A stretch of DNA of 64,000 bases from Enchytraeus crypticus. Its lineage: Eukaryota; Annelida; Clitellata; Enchytraeida; Enchytraeidae. Of the stretch, positions 19,047-29,200 are shown piece after piece. Each line of letters begins with the position of its first letter. Positions within the stretch are counted from its first letter, which is position 1. The stretch is from positions 702,501 through 766,500 of the forward strand of contig CAJHZI010000493.1 of NCBI GenBank assembly GCA_905160935.1, in the 5' to 3' direction. Below the pieces are notes generated by a model that saw nothing but the letters and a program-made list of their open reading frames with translations, was not told where the DNA came from and did no database searches. Position numbers and translations under genes: made by a program.

Positions 19047-21771
19047 GTGCCTACTGGCAGGTCCGTGGTATATAACGCCTCCACTCTTCTCTGTCATCCT
19101 CTTTCCTCTTCTTTTCCACATATGAGTGGGTCTTTAAATCATCTAACATACCTAATCTCGGCCTGCCTCTTCATTTATTTCCAATCATTCTGCCTTCTAT
19201 GACCTCCTTTAATAGACTCCCCCCCCCCCCCTAGAATGTATCTTATCCAACCCTTCTTCCTATTTCTTAATACATTTATCAACTGTCTATCGGTACCAAC
19301 TCTCTCCAGGACTCCTCATTTGTAACCTTTTGAGTCCAGCTAATCCTCTCTATTCTCTTCCGAATCCACATTTCCAATGCCTCCAGTTTCATAATATCTT
19401 CCTTCCTTAAGGTCCATGTTACCGGTATCTAGCTTAAAATAATAACACACGTGTGTGTACATGTGTGTGAAAATGTGCGTAGTGTGTACAATACATGCGT
19501 GTGAAAATGTGTGTATACATGTGTGTGTACATGTATGCGTACATGTATGTGTGCATGTATGTATACATGTGTGTGTACATGTGTAGGCCTATATATGCAT
19601 GTGTGTGTACATGTGTGTGTTCATATATGTGTACATGTTGTGTACATGTATGTGTGCATGTGTACATGTATGTCTACATGTGTGTGTACATGTATATACA
19701 GGGGAGCGCCCATTCGCCTGTCCTATTTGCAGCCTGTCGTTTGCTCAGAAAGGAGATCTCACTAAACATATCCGTACACATACAGGTATACATATTTAAA
19801 CATATCTGTACATATAAAGGAAGACATATCTAAGCAAATCCATAAACATACAGGTATACATATTTAAACATATCTGTACATATACAGGGAGACATATCTA
19901 AGCATATCCGTAAACATACAGGTAGGTATAGCAAAGCATTCCAACACATACAGGCATACACATATAAACATATCTACACATACAGGTAGACAAATCTAAA
20001 CAACATATCAGATACGACAAACAGGTAGACACAGGGGCGTATCTAACAAACACATGCATGTGTATTACATTAACACTGAGTCTTATCTAATTAATTTTGC
20101 CATTTTAGTCATTGCATTGTGTGAGCATAATTATTATGTGTGAGATGTATATAATTTATATATATAAAGTTGCTCTCTCTTTCTCTCTCACTCTCTCTCT
20201 CGCTAGTGCTCGCTCAAATGATAGATTTAAACTTTGAAGCACTTATTATTCTTACATACGCTCATCATATCTTCATCTCTCTTAGGAAAGCTTATCGAAA
20301 GACATCGCATCGCATCAAAATGCAAAGCCTTTAACAAATCAAAGTATAGCCTTTACCTTGTAAGAAGAGCTTGAGATGTGATTTTCCTTACTCTTCTTCA
20401 GTCTTCATCTTAGTCAGCTCTTAATATACGTTCAGTATTCAAAACATGCGGTTGACTCTTCATAGCTGTTTGTACACTTTTTGTACAGGGGAGAGACCAT
20501 TTGCGTGCACAGAGTGTACATTAGCGTTTGCACAGAAGTCTAGTTTGATGGCACACTTGCGCACACACTCTGCTGACAGGCCCTACGTGTGCACTGTGTG
20601 CTCCCGTGGCTTCAGGCACGTCACAGTACTGAGAAACCACCTCAGAACCCATACAGGTGTGTTCCTTTGAACTATCTCAACTTTGAACTTTGTTTTGTAG
20701 CTGAATTGTATTATTTGAGATTCAAGTAATTGCTGCGGCATAAGATTCATTGATTGGCAGATGAGAGTGTATTACACGGTGATCCTTGTGAGAATAGGGA
20801 CCCTTTCTCATCTCAGCGTCTGATACGTGTAACAACAACAACAACAGAATTAGAGTGCTACTGTCGTCAATGACAACGTTGAGCACTGTGGTACCAAATC
20901 AAATCCGATGAGCAGAGTGTGGGGTCCAATAACTGTGCGATCCAAAATCCGTGAGTTCGGTCCGAGGAAGGGTACTAGTGGAATGGAGGTGTACATTGCT
21001 AAGCGGCCTTTGATTATTATCTGACTCAGACTCTCAGCTTTTTTATCGATTGATTGGATAGATATTATGTCATTATATTTTGTTATTATATTATTGATTG
21101 ACGGACAGATAGATTTATTGCTAGATAGATAGATTGATAGGTTGATAAACTGATTGGTAGATTAATTGGTTGATTGATAAATGATTGATCAAAAAACTGT
21201 TAGATTGATTGATTGACAGGAGAAAAGTCGTACAGCTGCGTGCAGTGCAAGCAGACATTTACACGCAGCTATCACCTTTTGATTGATTGATAAACTGATA
21301 GATTGAGTGATTGGCAGGAGAAAAGCCGTACAGCTGCGTGCAGTGCAAGCAGACATTTACACGCAGCTATCACCTTTTGATTGATTGGTTGATTGATAGA
21401 TTGATTGATTGATTGGCAGGAGAAAAGCCCTACAGCTGCGTGCAGTGCAAGCAAACATTCACACGCAGCTATCACATATTGATTGATTGTTTGATTGATT
21501 GTTAGACAGATTGATTGATTGATAGATTGATTGATTGGCAGGAGAAAAGCCGTACAGCTGCGTGCAATGCAAGCAGACATTCACACGGAGCTATCACCTG
21601 GTGCGGCACATGAAGCTGCACTCAGGAACTAGACCCTATAGCTGTGCCGAGTGTGGCAGCAAGTTCTCCAGCAGCTCTCTGCTTGTGAGGCACATGACTC
21701 AGCATGGTCACAACGCTCCTACACCTACATCCAGCGTAGGCTCCGTGGTCACCACTGCTAGTGAATCATAG
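16974..21771 (+). CDS. C2H2 zinc-finger protein, 14 fingers
   Basis: Five coding exons: 16974-18217, 18822-19004, 19702-19785, 20489-20656 and 21542-21771, all GT-AG and in phase. I take ATG 16978, just after acceptor gttaccag, as the start because the earlier ATG at 16960 lies in the intron. The product is about 630 residues. A 95-residue N-terminus is followed by a (VNQS)n tract (17270-17490), then 14 C2H2 fingers: seven in exon 1 (the seventh completed by exon 2), two more in exon 2, one in exon 3, two in exon 4 and two in exon 5. Fingers 2, 3 and 5 have the CxxxxC spacing of TFIIIA/GLI-type fingers ([20 protein letters not shown]). Finger 6 has Cys in place of the usual Phe ([14 protein letters not shown]). 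Later linkers are canonical TGE(R/K)P. The likely role is a nuclear DNA-binding regulator. I do not recognise an orthologue. Confidence 0.85.
18480..18600 (-). mobile_element. tRNA-derived SINE (family B)
   Basis: Minus strand carries a tRNA-like head (A box GTGGCGAAGTTGG, B box GGGTTCAAATCCTGG) and the GAGGAAACTGACGTTAACC tail. Lies in zinc-finger intron 1. Confidence 0.8.
18822..19004 (+). CDS. Zinc-finger gene, exon 2 (fingers 8-9)
   Basis: Acceptor gattgacag|GCAAG after a (GATT)n run; donor CATACCG|gtaact before a (CT)n run. Encodes [17 protein letters not shown] and [17 protein letters not shown]. Confidence 0.85.
19010..19340 (-). mobile_element. LINE 3'-end fragment (family E)
   Basis: The reverse complement matches 35780-36075 over most of its length, including a shared poly-G tract. 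It ends in the GGACCTGCCAGTAGGCA block, which reads as the common LINE C-terminal P-W-T-C-Q motif. Flanked by (CT)n. Confidence 0.7.
19440..19700. repeat. TGTGTGTACATG-type microsatellite
   Basis: Degenerate (TGTGTGTACA)n running up to the exon 3 acceptor. Cys/Tyr/Met/Val frames here are artefacts. Confidence 0.9.
19702..19785 (+). CDS. Zinc-finger gene, exon 3 (finger 10)
   Basis: Acceptor tatatacag, donor CATACAG|gtatac. Encodes [19 protein letters not shown] and the TKHIRTHTG end of the finger, one finger per exon. Confidence 0.85.
20489..20656 (+). CDS. Zinc-finger gene, exon 4 (fingers 11-12)
   Basis: Acceptor ttgtacag, donor CATACAG|gtgtgt. Encodes [17 protein letters not shown] and [17 protein letters not shown]. 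Confidence 0.85.
20826..21005 (-). mobile_element. CR1-like LINE 3' end (fragment)
   Basis: Preceded by an AAC microsatellite, then AGAGTGCTACTGTCGTCAAT and GACAACGTTGAGCACTGTGG, matching 14505-14725 and, inverted, 46195-46335 and 49440-49560. Confidence 0.65.
21200..21541 (+). repeat. Tandem copies of acceptor plus partial exon (zinc-finger gene)
   Basis: Three copies, at 21220-21280, 21318-21378 and 21420-21480, each with GATT-rich intron, (a/g)cag and about 60 bases nearly identical to the first part of the terminal exon. They lead into the intact exon at 21542. Each copy reaches a TGA shortly after the break (SYHLLID-stop). Confidence 0.95.
21542..21771 (+). CDS. Zinc-finger gene, terminal exon (fingers 13-14)
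   Basis: Acceptor gattggcag|GAGAAAAG. Encodes [17 protein letters not shown] and [17 protein letters not shown], then a Ser/Thr tail ending SVVTTASES-stop. Three truncated copies of the acceptor and first half of this exon precede it, and its stop region is copied downstream. Confidence 0.85.
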
Positions 21772-21935
21772 TGGTTGCGTCGAGCATAGGCTCTGCTATC
21801 ATATTGGTTACATCCAGCGTAGGCTCCGTGGTCACCACCGCTAGTGAATCATAGTGGCTGCGTCGAGCATAGGCTCTGTCGTCATATTGGTTACATCCAG
21901 CGGAGGCTCTGCTATCATACTGTTGAAAAACAGCA
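21728..21935. repeat. Tandem copies of the zinc-finger stop region
   Basis: ACATCCAGCGTAGGCTCCGT through GAATCATAGTGG recurs at about 21790-21860 and, more diverged, at 21893-21930. Confidence 0.85.
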
Positions 21936-22911
21936 TAGGGTCTGTTCTAATATTGATCAAATATAGCATAGGCTCTGTTCTCATATTCATAGTAGTTACA
22001 TACAGAATTGACTCACAGTAACTAATATACAATGAGAGTTATTTCACTATTTTCTTTGACATCAGGAGATGTTTATTATAATATTTTTATTACGTTTGAG
22101 AAAGATCATAAGCTGACTGTAAGTGACAAGAAGTCGAGTCATTTCATTAGACCTCCATCTGTAGGTGGTCCTTCAAAAACATCCAGAAAATTTTTTACAA
22201 GGCTCTTAGAAACACAAGCAGTTTACTGGTGGTTGTTGTCTCTTAGAAACACAAGCAGTTTACTGGAGGTTGTTGTCTCTTAGAAACACAAGCAGTTTAC
22301 TGGTGGTTGTTGTCTCTTAGAAACACAAGCAGTTTACTGGTGGTTGTTGTCTCTTAGAAACACAAGCAGTTTACTGGTAGTTGTTGTCTCTTAGAAACAC
22401 AAGCAGTTTACTGGTGGTTGTTGTCTAATTCTCCCAGCACACTGTGGATATCTATTTCTATTTCCTATGGTATTATAGTCCAAACCTCGCAAACTATTTT
22501 TAAACAGCAATTCTCAAATGCAGGATCAGCTAAGAATGTGACGTAGCATTTCAGAATCTTTTTGATTTACCGCTAGTTAAACTTTAACACTAGTCGATTT
22601 CTTAGCAATAATTATGTACTATTTTATACCTGACTGAGTCCACGCTATTGTTCTATTCTTGTGTCATTAACTTTGTTTGTAGCGCATTTAATAACTACTT
22701 ATATACGACTGATATTCAGTAAAGCATATTGTTACATAAAATCTTATTTTAGTAAATAATTATTATCTACATTGTTTGTTTTCAACTCTTAGTTTTACAG
22801 ATATAAAACTTCTAAAGTCGTTGTTTGATATTATATAATCCATTACAATTACAAGAAGATGATGATGTTGATTATTGTTATTATTATTTGTTATTATTAT
22901 TATTATTATTG

Positions 22912-22947
<36 letters not shown>

Positions 22948-23157
22948 CACTTTTTATAGCGTCATACTGTTCCTTTTTGTTTGTTTGTTTGAAATAAAGT
23001 ATTACGTTTCATACATTGTTGCAAATAATAGAATAATTCCTAATTTAAAATTTAAATATATTAAATTTCAATATTTAAATTCTATTATCGCGTTCAGTGT
23101 CGCATCTCTTGTTCTTCGATATCATGTATACCCGCTCCACGACGTCAGAAAGCGACG
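21772..23157. other. Spacer between convergent zinc-finger gene and RT frame
   Basis: Holds the stop-region repeat, the 37-nt repeat and a (TTA)n run at 22860-22945. No coding exon seen. Zinc-finger 3' UTR is expected here; AATAAA occurs at about 22993. Confidence 0.6.
22190..22430. repeat. 37-nt tandem repeat
   Basis: Six near-identical copies of TCTTAGAAACACAAGCAGTT..ACTGGTGGTTGTTG in the 3' flank of the zinc-finger gene. Confidence 0.95.
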
Positions 23158-23225
23158 TCAGTGACGGGAGAGCCCAGGACTCGAACCCCGCACACACTGA
23201 TCCGCAGTCGGATATGCTGTCGATG
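23130..23225 (-). mobile_element. SINE (family B) forming the end of the fusion frame
   Basis: Minus strand reads ACTGATCCGCAG-complement, GTGTGCGGGGTTCGAGTCC then TGGGCTCTCCCGTCACTGA. The terminal residues ADQCVRGSSPGLSRH and the TGA stop of the long frame lie within it. Confidence 0.75.
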
Positions 23226-26200
23226 AAGGTTGATGTAAGTGCGATTCTTCACCACCCGGGGAGGTAGAAGTGCGCTCAGATTCCCCTCCCATCTCGCACA
23301 TCTCCAAATCCGATATCAAAGAAAATTGCTCCCCGCCAATCAATTGACTGATGCGCTCCTGCTTCATTCCCGTAGCACCAGGCTGTTGTTGATGTAGCAG
23401 TGGCGGACCAAGCTGCTGCTGATCAGATCTCGTGGGAGCAGACTGAGCTCTACCGAGAGGTTGTATCAGAGCGTTGAACTTTAGACTGGACGGACGGTAG
23501 ACGTGAAACGGAGAGAGCAGGTCAGCCGTGGGTTGAGCGAAGCCATCCTGCGGCGGCTGAGCGGTGGCGGAGACAGGACGCAGATGAACCGGAGAGGTGA
23601 ACCCAGCCGGTGAGCCGATCGGGTTCTGCCGCACGCGACCCATGAACATCCACGTGGATTGCCTCACTGCGGAGTCACCCCTCACAGTGGCCAGGCTTGA
23701 GAGCTGAGGCCCTGCCCCTTGCAGAGGTATGTGGGTTGAGGAATGCGGTGGGGGCAGGGAGCCAGAAGATCCAGGTGGGCTCACGTTTAACACGATACGC
23801 TGTCGATCAAAGCCCTGATTAAGATGTTGTTGCTTCAGGAGATTGAAATGAAGCACCGGCTGAATCTGAAGGCACGACGACTGCAACTTCTTCTTCTGTA
23901 TCTTATGAAGTGTCTGACGGCGGCGATTAACAATTCGGTCAAGCGTCTCATACTGTTGACGATGATTTTCAGCACCGTGATGTTCATGATGATTTTCATC
24001 ACACTGCAGATCATGATGTTTTCCAGCACCGAGCGGTTCATAATAACTTTCTGCACCGAGCTGTTCATGATGAACTTCAGCACTAAACTGTTCATAATGA
24101 CCTCCAGCACAATGCTGTTCATGATGATATTCGGCACCGAGCTGTTTATGATGATCTACAGCACCGAGCTTTTCATGATGATCTACAGCACTATGTTGTT
24201 CATGATGAACTTCAGCACCGAGCTGTTCATGATGATCTTCAAAATCGAGCTGTTCATGAAGATCTTCAGCACCGAGCTGTTCATGATAATCTTCAAAATC
24301 GAGCTGTTCAAGATGAACTTCAGCACTATTCTGTTCATGATGACTTCCAGCATCGTGCTGTTCATGATAACCTTCAGCACCGAGCTGATCAAGGTGATCT
24401 TCAACACCGAGCTTTTCATGATGATCTACAGCACTATGTTGTTCATGATGAACTTCAGCACCGTGCTGTTCATGATGATATTCAAAATCGAGCTGTTCAT
24501 GATGATCTTCAGCACCGTGCTGTTCATGATAACCTTCAGCACCAATCTGTTCATGAAGATCTTCCCCTTGCTGAACATGAACAGCACAGCGATGTTCATG
24601 ATGTACGTCAGCACTATATTGTTCAAGATGATCTATAGCACCATATTGATTAGGAACACTTTCGTGAGCTTCCGTTAATTGTTTTACTCTCTCTTTTCTC
24701 TTGAATGCTAGCAGCTTATCGCTTTGTTCTATGCAAAATTTCGTACTTCCCTTGATCTTCTCGTCAGATACACTTACCGCGGACCCTGGAGTTAGATACG
24801 TGAGGTTGCTACCTTGACTCTCTCCCAGAACTGACTTGATGCAGGTAACAGCCGCCTGTGAGGCCGTTAAGTTGTCCTTGAAAGGGTAGATTAAACTCAC
24901 TTCTGACTCACGTAGCATTGGCTTCATTCCAATTTCTAACCCTGACGCACCGAGCACAGTTGGCGTACCAAAAAGAGGTGACTGCTCAAAAATTGAAATC
25001 GGAGTGTCTCTCCCCACCTTAACTTCTGAGGAGTTATCGATGAACAGGGATATGCAATTACTATTAGACTGGTTGACTGGGATAGAACCGGCAAATCCAG
25101 ACTTTCTCTTGTCGGACAAGGATTCCTGTAGGATCAGTTGATTGAACTGATGTTTGGAAGATCGACTAGGGGAGTCCACCTCCAGGTCAGCATTAGAAAC
25201 AAACGTAAGAGCTGAGTTGACTACCACAGAAGCCTGGACGACGTAACATATTTCAGAGTCCTTGACAACTACGTTTTTGGGATAATCTTCCTGGTAGGAT
25301 TCAGTTTTCGGTATGTTTGTGGAATCTCCAGCGGCCCCATTAGAGGATTCTCTGGAAAAATCAGAGGTTCTGCAGCCAGGTGGCGTCTGATTCAGCACTA
25401 TCTCCCGAATAGGGGACTTTTCTGTATCAACACTCTGAACTACTAAATGAAGCTTCTTCCTCGACACTGCATCCTCCTCATTCAGAGCTTTCCTCAACCC
25501 CTCCATCACCCTTGAGCTGTCCTCTACAACCTGCAGTCCTTCTGATCCAGACTCCTCGTCCTGAGCTTTCCTCAGTCCCTCCATCACCCTTGAGCTGTCC
25601 CCTACAACCTGAAGTCCTTCTGTTCTAGACTGCTCGTTCTGAGCTTTCTTCAGCCCCTCAATCACCCTTGAGCAGTCCCCTACAACCTGCAGTCCTTCTG
25701 ATCCAGACTCGGAAGTGACGTGGATTGGAGCTGGATTAGAGGAACCGCTAGGAGCTTTCGGACCCGGAAACGGAAGGCCAGAGTTTGTATTAAAGATTTC
25801 TGAGTTTATCAATGCCTGCTCAGCCTCGATAGAAAACAAGAAGGGTCTTTCGCCAGAATAGGAGGGTAACCCTGTTGCGCCGAGGTTCTCGAATTCGCCA
25901 AGCAGGAGCGAAGGGGAATGAGCAAAGATTTGGGAATTCATGGGAAGTGATGTTGAAATCCTGGAAGGAGACTCATGGAGTATGTTGGAGCTGCTCGACA
26001 TAATTTCGTCAGAAGAAGGAGGCGAGTAGGGACGGAAGCAGGATTGATAGAGAAGCCCCGGAGACAGGATGGGTTCATAGCTGGAGAGCAAGGAAGGTGA
26101 ATCTGGAACATCCACTGGAGAAACCGACGATCCCTGCGAGGATGACGACGACCCTGGCTTCATCGTTAGTAATGATAGAGGAAGAGCCTTCGAATCTTGA

Positions 26201-29200
26201 ACATTGAATCCAGCTGTAGTTGCAGCATCTCCGGGACCATAGTACTCACCTTGAGAATTAAATGTACCAATTACACAGATGGTATTGAAACGCTGCACAC
26301 AGATAGACAATCTCTGTCTTAGGAAGCAAGTTTCACGTTTTTCACCTGTCAAGGAAGAAAGTTTCTTGCCTAAAGAGGAGATGAATTTATTACCCTCAAC
26401 ATTCACTGGGCCTAACGTCTCAAAAGCCAGAGGGATAAAACAGTAGCTAGTACAGAGTTCACTGTACTTGGCCGTTTTCCTATCTGCAGCCAGTTCAGCT
26501 ACTTCACCCGCTGACATAGACGAAAGGTTCAGGTATGATTTGGCTAGGGAATCAATCACTGTGACGTCCCACAGCAGCGATTTACCTTCAGCCCACGGGA
26601 TCAGGGAGAGGCCATCTGGTCTCTTACCATCTGATCTAGACAAGCCTGTTGGTTCCTTAATGGCTGGACATCCAGCTTTATTCAGCGCATGCCACACAAT
26701 GTCATTAAGATTATGATGTCTGAGGGTCCTACCTGCACTCTTGCGACAAGAAAGTCCGTGATATCCTCTAGCATCAACTATGCTGCCACACATACATTTA
26801 TGGGGTTCACATAACTTTGTGCCTAACCGTAGGCCAACAGCTATCCTTACAGCCTCGTCTTCAAGACGCAAACCACAAGAAGCTATTGGAAGAGCATGAA
26901 GCCAGTCGCTGCTATTTGGAGCGGACACAGCAAGAAGGCGTGCTTTCTCTAAGGGCTCCGATGTAGAATTTAACAGCTGTGCGAAGCTTTCTTCTACAAT
27001 AGGGTTGTCCCAGTTTTTCTGGAAACAGGCAGCTTCACCGATAGGAGCTATCACATCGAATTTTGAGCTCCACAAAGCCTTAGCTTTTACGAATTCCGGA
27101 TCAATGGGAGAGGTGACATTACCGAGTATTTCCAACTGAAGCGCCCGCGTAGAGTTGTATGAAGCCAGGAAGGCTGACGGAGCTAGTTGCGAAGTGCTGC
27201 GAATACCAAGACCTCCATTGCGAATAGGGAGTATCGCCTGTAGCCATTGTCGTTCGGTTAGGTCGACATTTAACAGGCTACACAGACATTCTCTGAGTAT
27301 CTTGTCATAAGTCTGTAGTAGGGGATGTTGAGAGCACGGAGATGAACGGAGAGTGTGCATCACTTTAGGCGCACTTAGAGAATGGCGAATCAAGATCAGA
27401 GCGTCGTGACGGCTAATATCTCTCAACCGCGTAGCGGCCCTCCGGAGGTCAGCAATGAGTTTCTCTAATTTACTGTCCATTGCTCCACCCACAACTATAG
27501 GAGCACCTAGAAGATCTGCATCACTAATGTTCTTTTTCTGAAATGAGTTTAGTATTGGATCATCGTGCGATAGGGCCGAAGAGATGATCTCACATTTGTT
27601 AACATTAATCTTAAGGCCAAGTTCTGATCCCTTATCGATGACCATCCTGACATCATTAGCTACTGCAGCATCTAAACCTCCAATCGTAAGGTCATCCAGG
27701 TAACTAATTCGGAATGAACTTATCAGATCTTTAAGAAGTGGTTGAAGAGTCAGACTAAATAGTATTGGGCCCAATGGATCACCTTGTTGAACGCCCTCAC
27801 TGGAGAGGATAACTCTTTCGCCATATTTGAGGAGAGTTGATTGACAATAAGCAGATGAACAGAAGTCATAAATTTCCGGAAGGAAACTGTGAACAGCTCG
27901 CAACATCTTAACTCTGCTTATACTGTTGAAAGCATTGGCAAAATCCAGTTTGACCAATGAAGAACCCGAAGGCATACGTGTAGCAAACTGACGCGTCGCA
28001 TGGACAGCAGCTTCACAACCACCTGATACCCCAACACCCAACTGAATAGGACTGAGATAATCAGAGACTAATGGCATAGCGTACATATTTAGACATTTAG
28101 CTGCGAGTCTTCTCCATGTATAGCCAATGGCGATAGGACGTACGTCATCATTCTTTTTCTTAATTGCAATTAAGTTGCCACCGAAAAGTATAGGCCTCAC
28201 CTGTATGGGACAGTCTCCTCTTATCAAACAATTGATAAAGCCAGTGATAGCTGTAAGCAACTGGGCACCTGCCTCCTTACATTTAATTAAATCTTTGAGG
28301 TGTTGGGGACGTAAACCATCAGGGCCGCCTGCGGTGCCGGATATGAAACTATGCAGAGCTTTCAAAACAACATCTTCCTGTACTTGAACGGCTGGTGAGG
28401 AATTATGTACTTGATTGTCAGGAGACTCAACAGCAATAGGGTGCTTATCCTGTAACTGTTTAAAAGTCTTCTCATTGTTTTCCGCTAAATATTCATCGGA
28501 ACACAGGATTCTGACAGCGGCGCGAATGTTCCCTTCTTCTAACTTTGACTGCACCAAAGAGGGAATAGAAGACTTAGGAATATGTCTTTTAGAAACATAT
28601 TTGGCCTTATTAGATGTTTCCAAGTTTTCAGAATTAGAAACTTTAGATAGACGATTTCGAATGATGCCAACTACACTAACTTTCTTTCCCAACTTGACAG
28701 GAACAGTTAGAGTAGCAGGAGCAAAATTAAGAAGTTCAATCCAATAAGTTAACTCTTCAGAATTATTAGAGATCTTGTTAAGCACAGTGGTCAAAGCCCT
28801 AGCACAGGGAGCTCTAGCTGATCTCGGTATGTGCTTGATGATGGGAACTGTCAGAGTGGGATGTTGAACGGCTAAATTATGAGATATTGAGCAAACATTG
28901 ACGTTGCTTTCACGGCTGCTGTCAACAATGGTGACAATTGAGTTTATGCTAGCAGCACTGTTTTTGCTTGTTCTACTGTTTTTAGGCTTGCAATTAGCTG
29001 GATGACTGGAATCTGAAAAATATCCATCTACATGTTCAAAGTGGACGCAGCTTCCATCTGTGTGAGTGACTGACTGGTTGGGAATAGGTTGATGAGATGT
29101 GGAAGTAGCATTACGAGTGTTGAGAGAAAGGTTTTTATCAAGAGGAGGTTGACCAGAACCGGGACAAGGAGATTTACGAGGGCCATGTCGGTGGATTAGG

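Noticed and set aside
23824-24678. 284-residue Met/Phe/Thr-rich plus-strand frame
   Set aside because: Antisense of the 27-nt HHEQ coding minisatellite.
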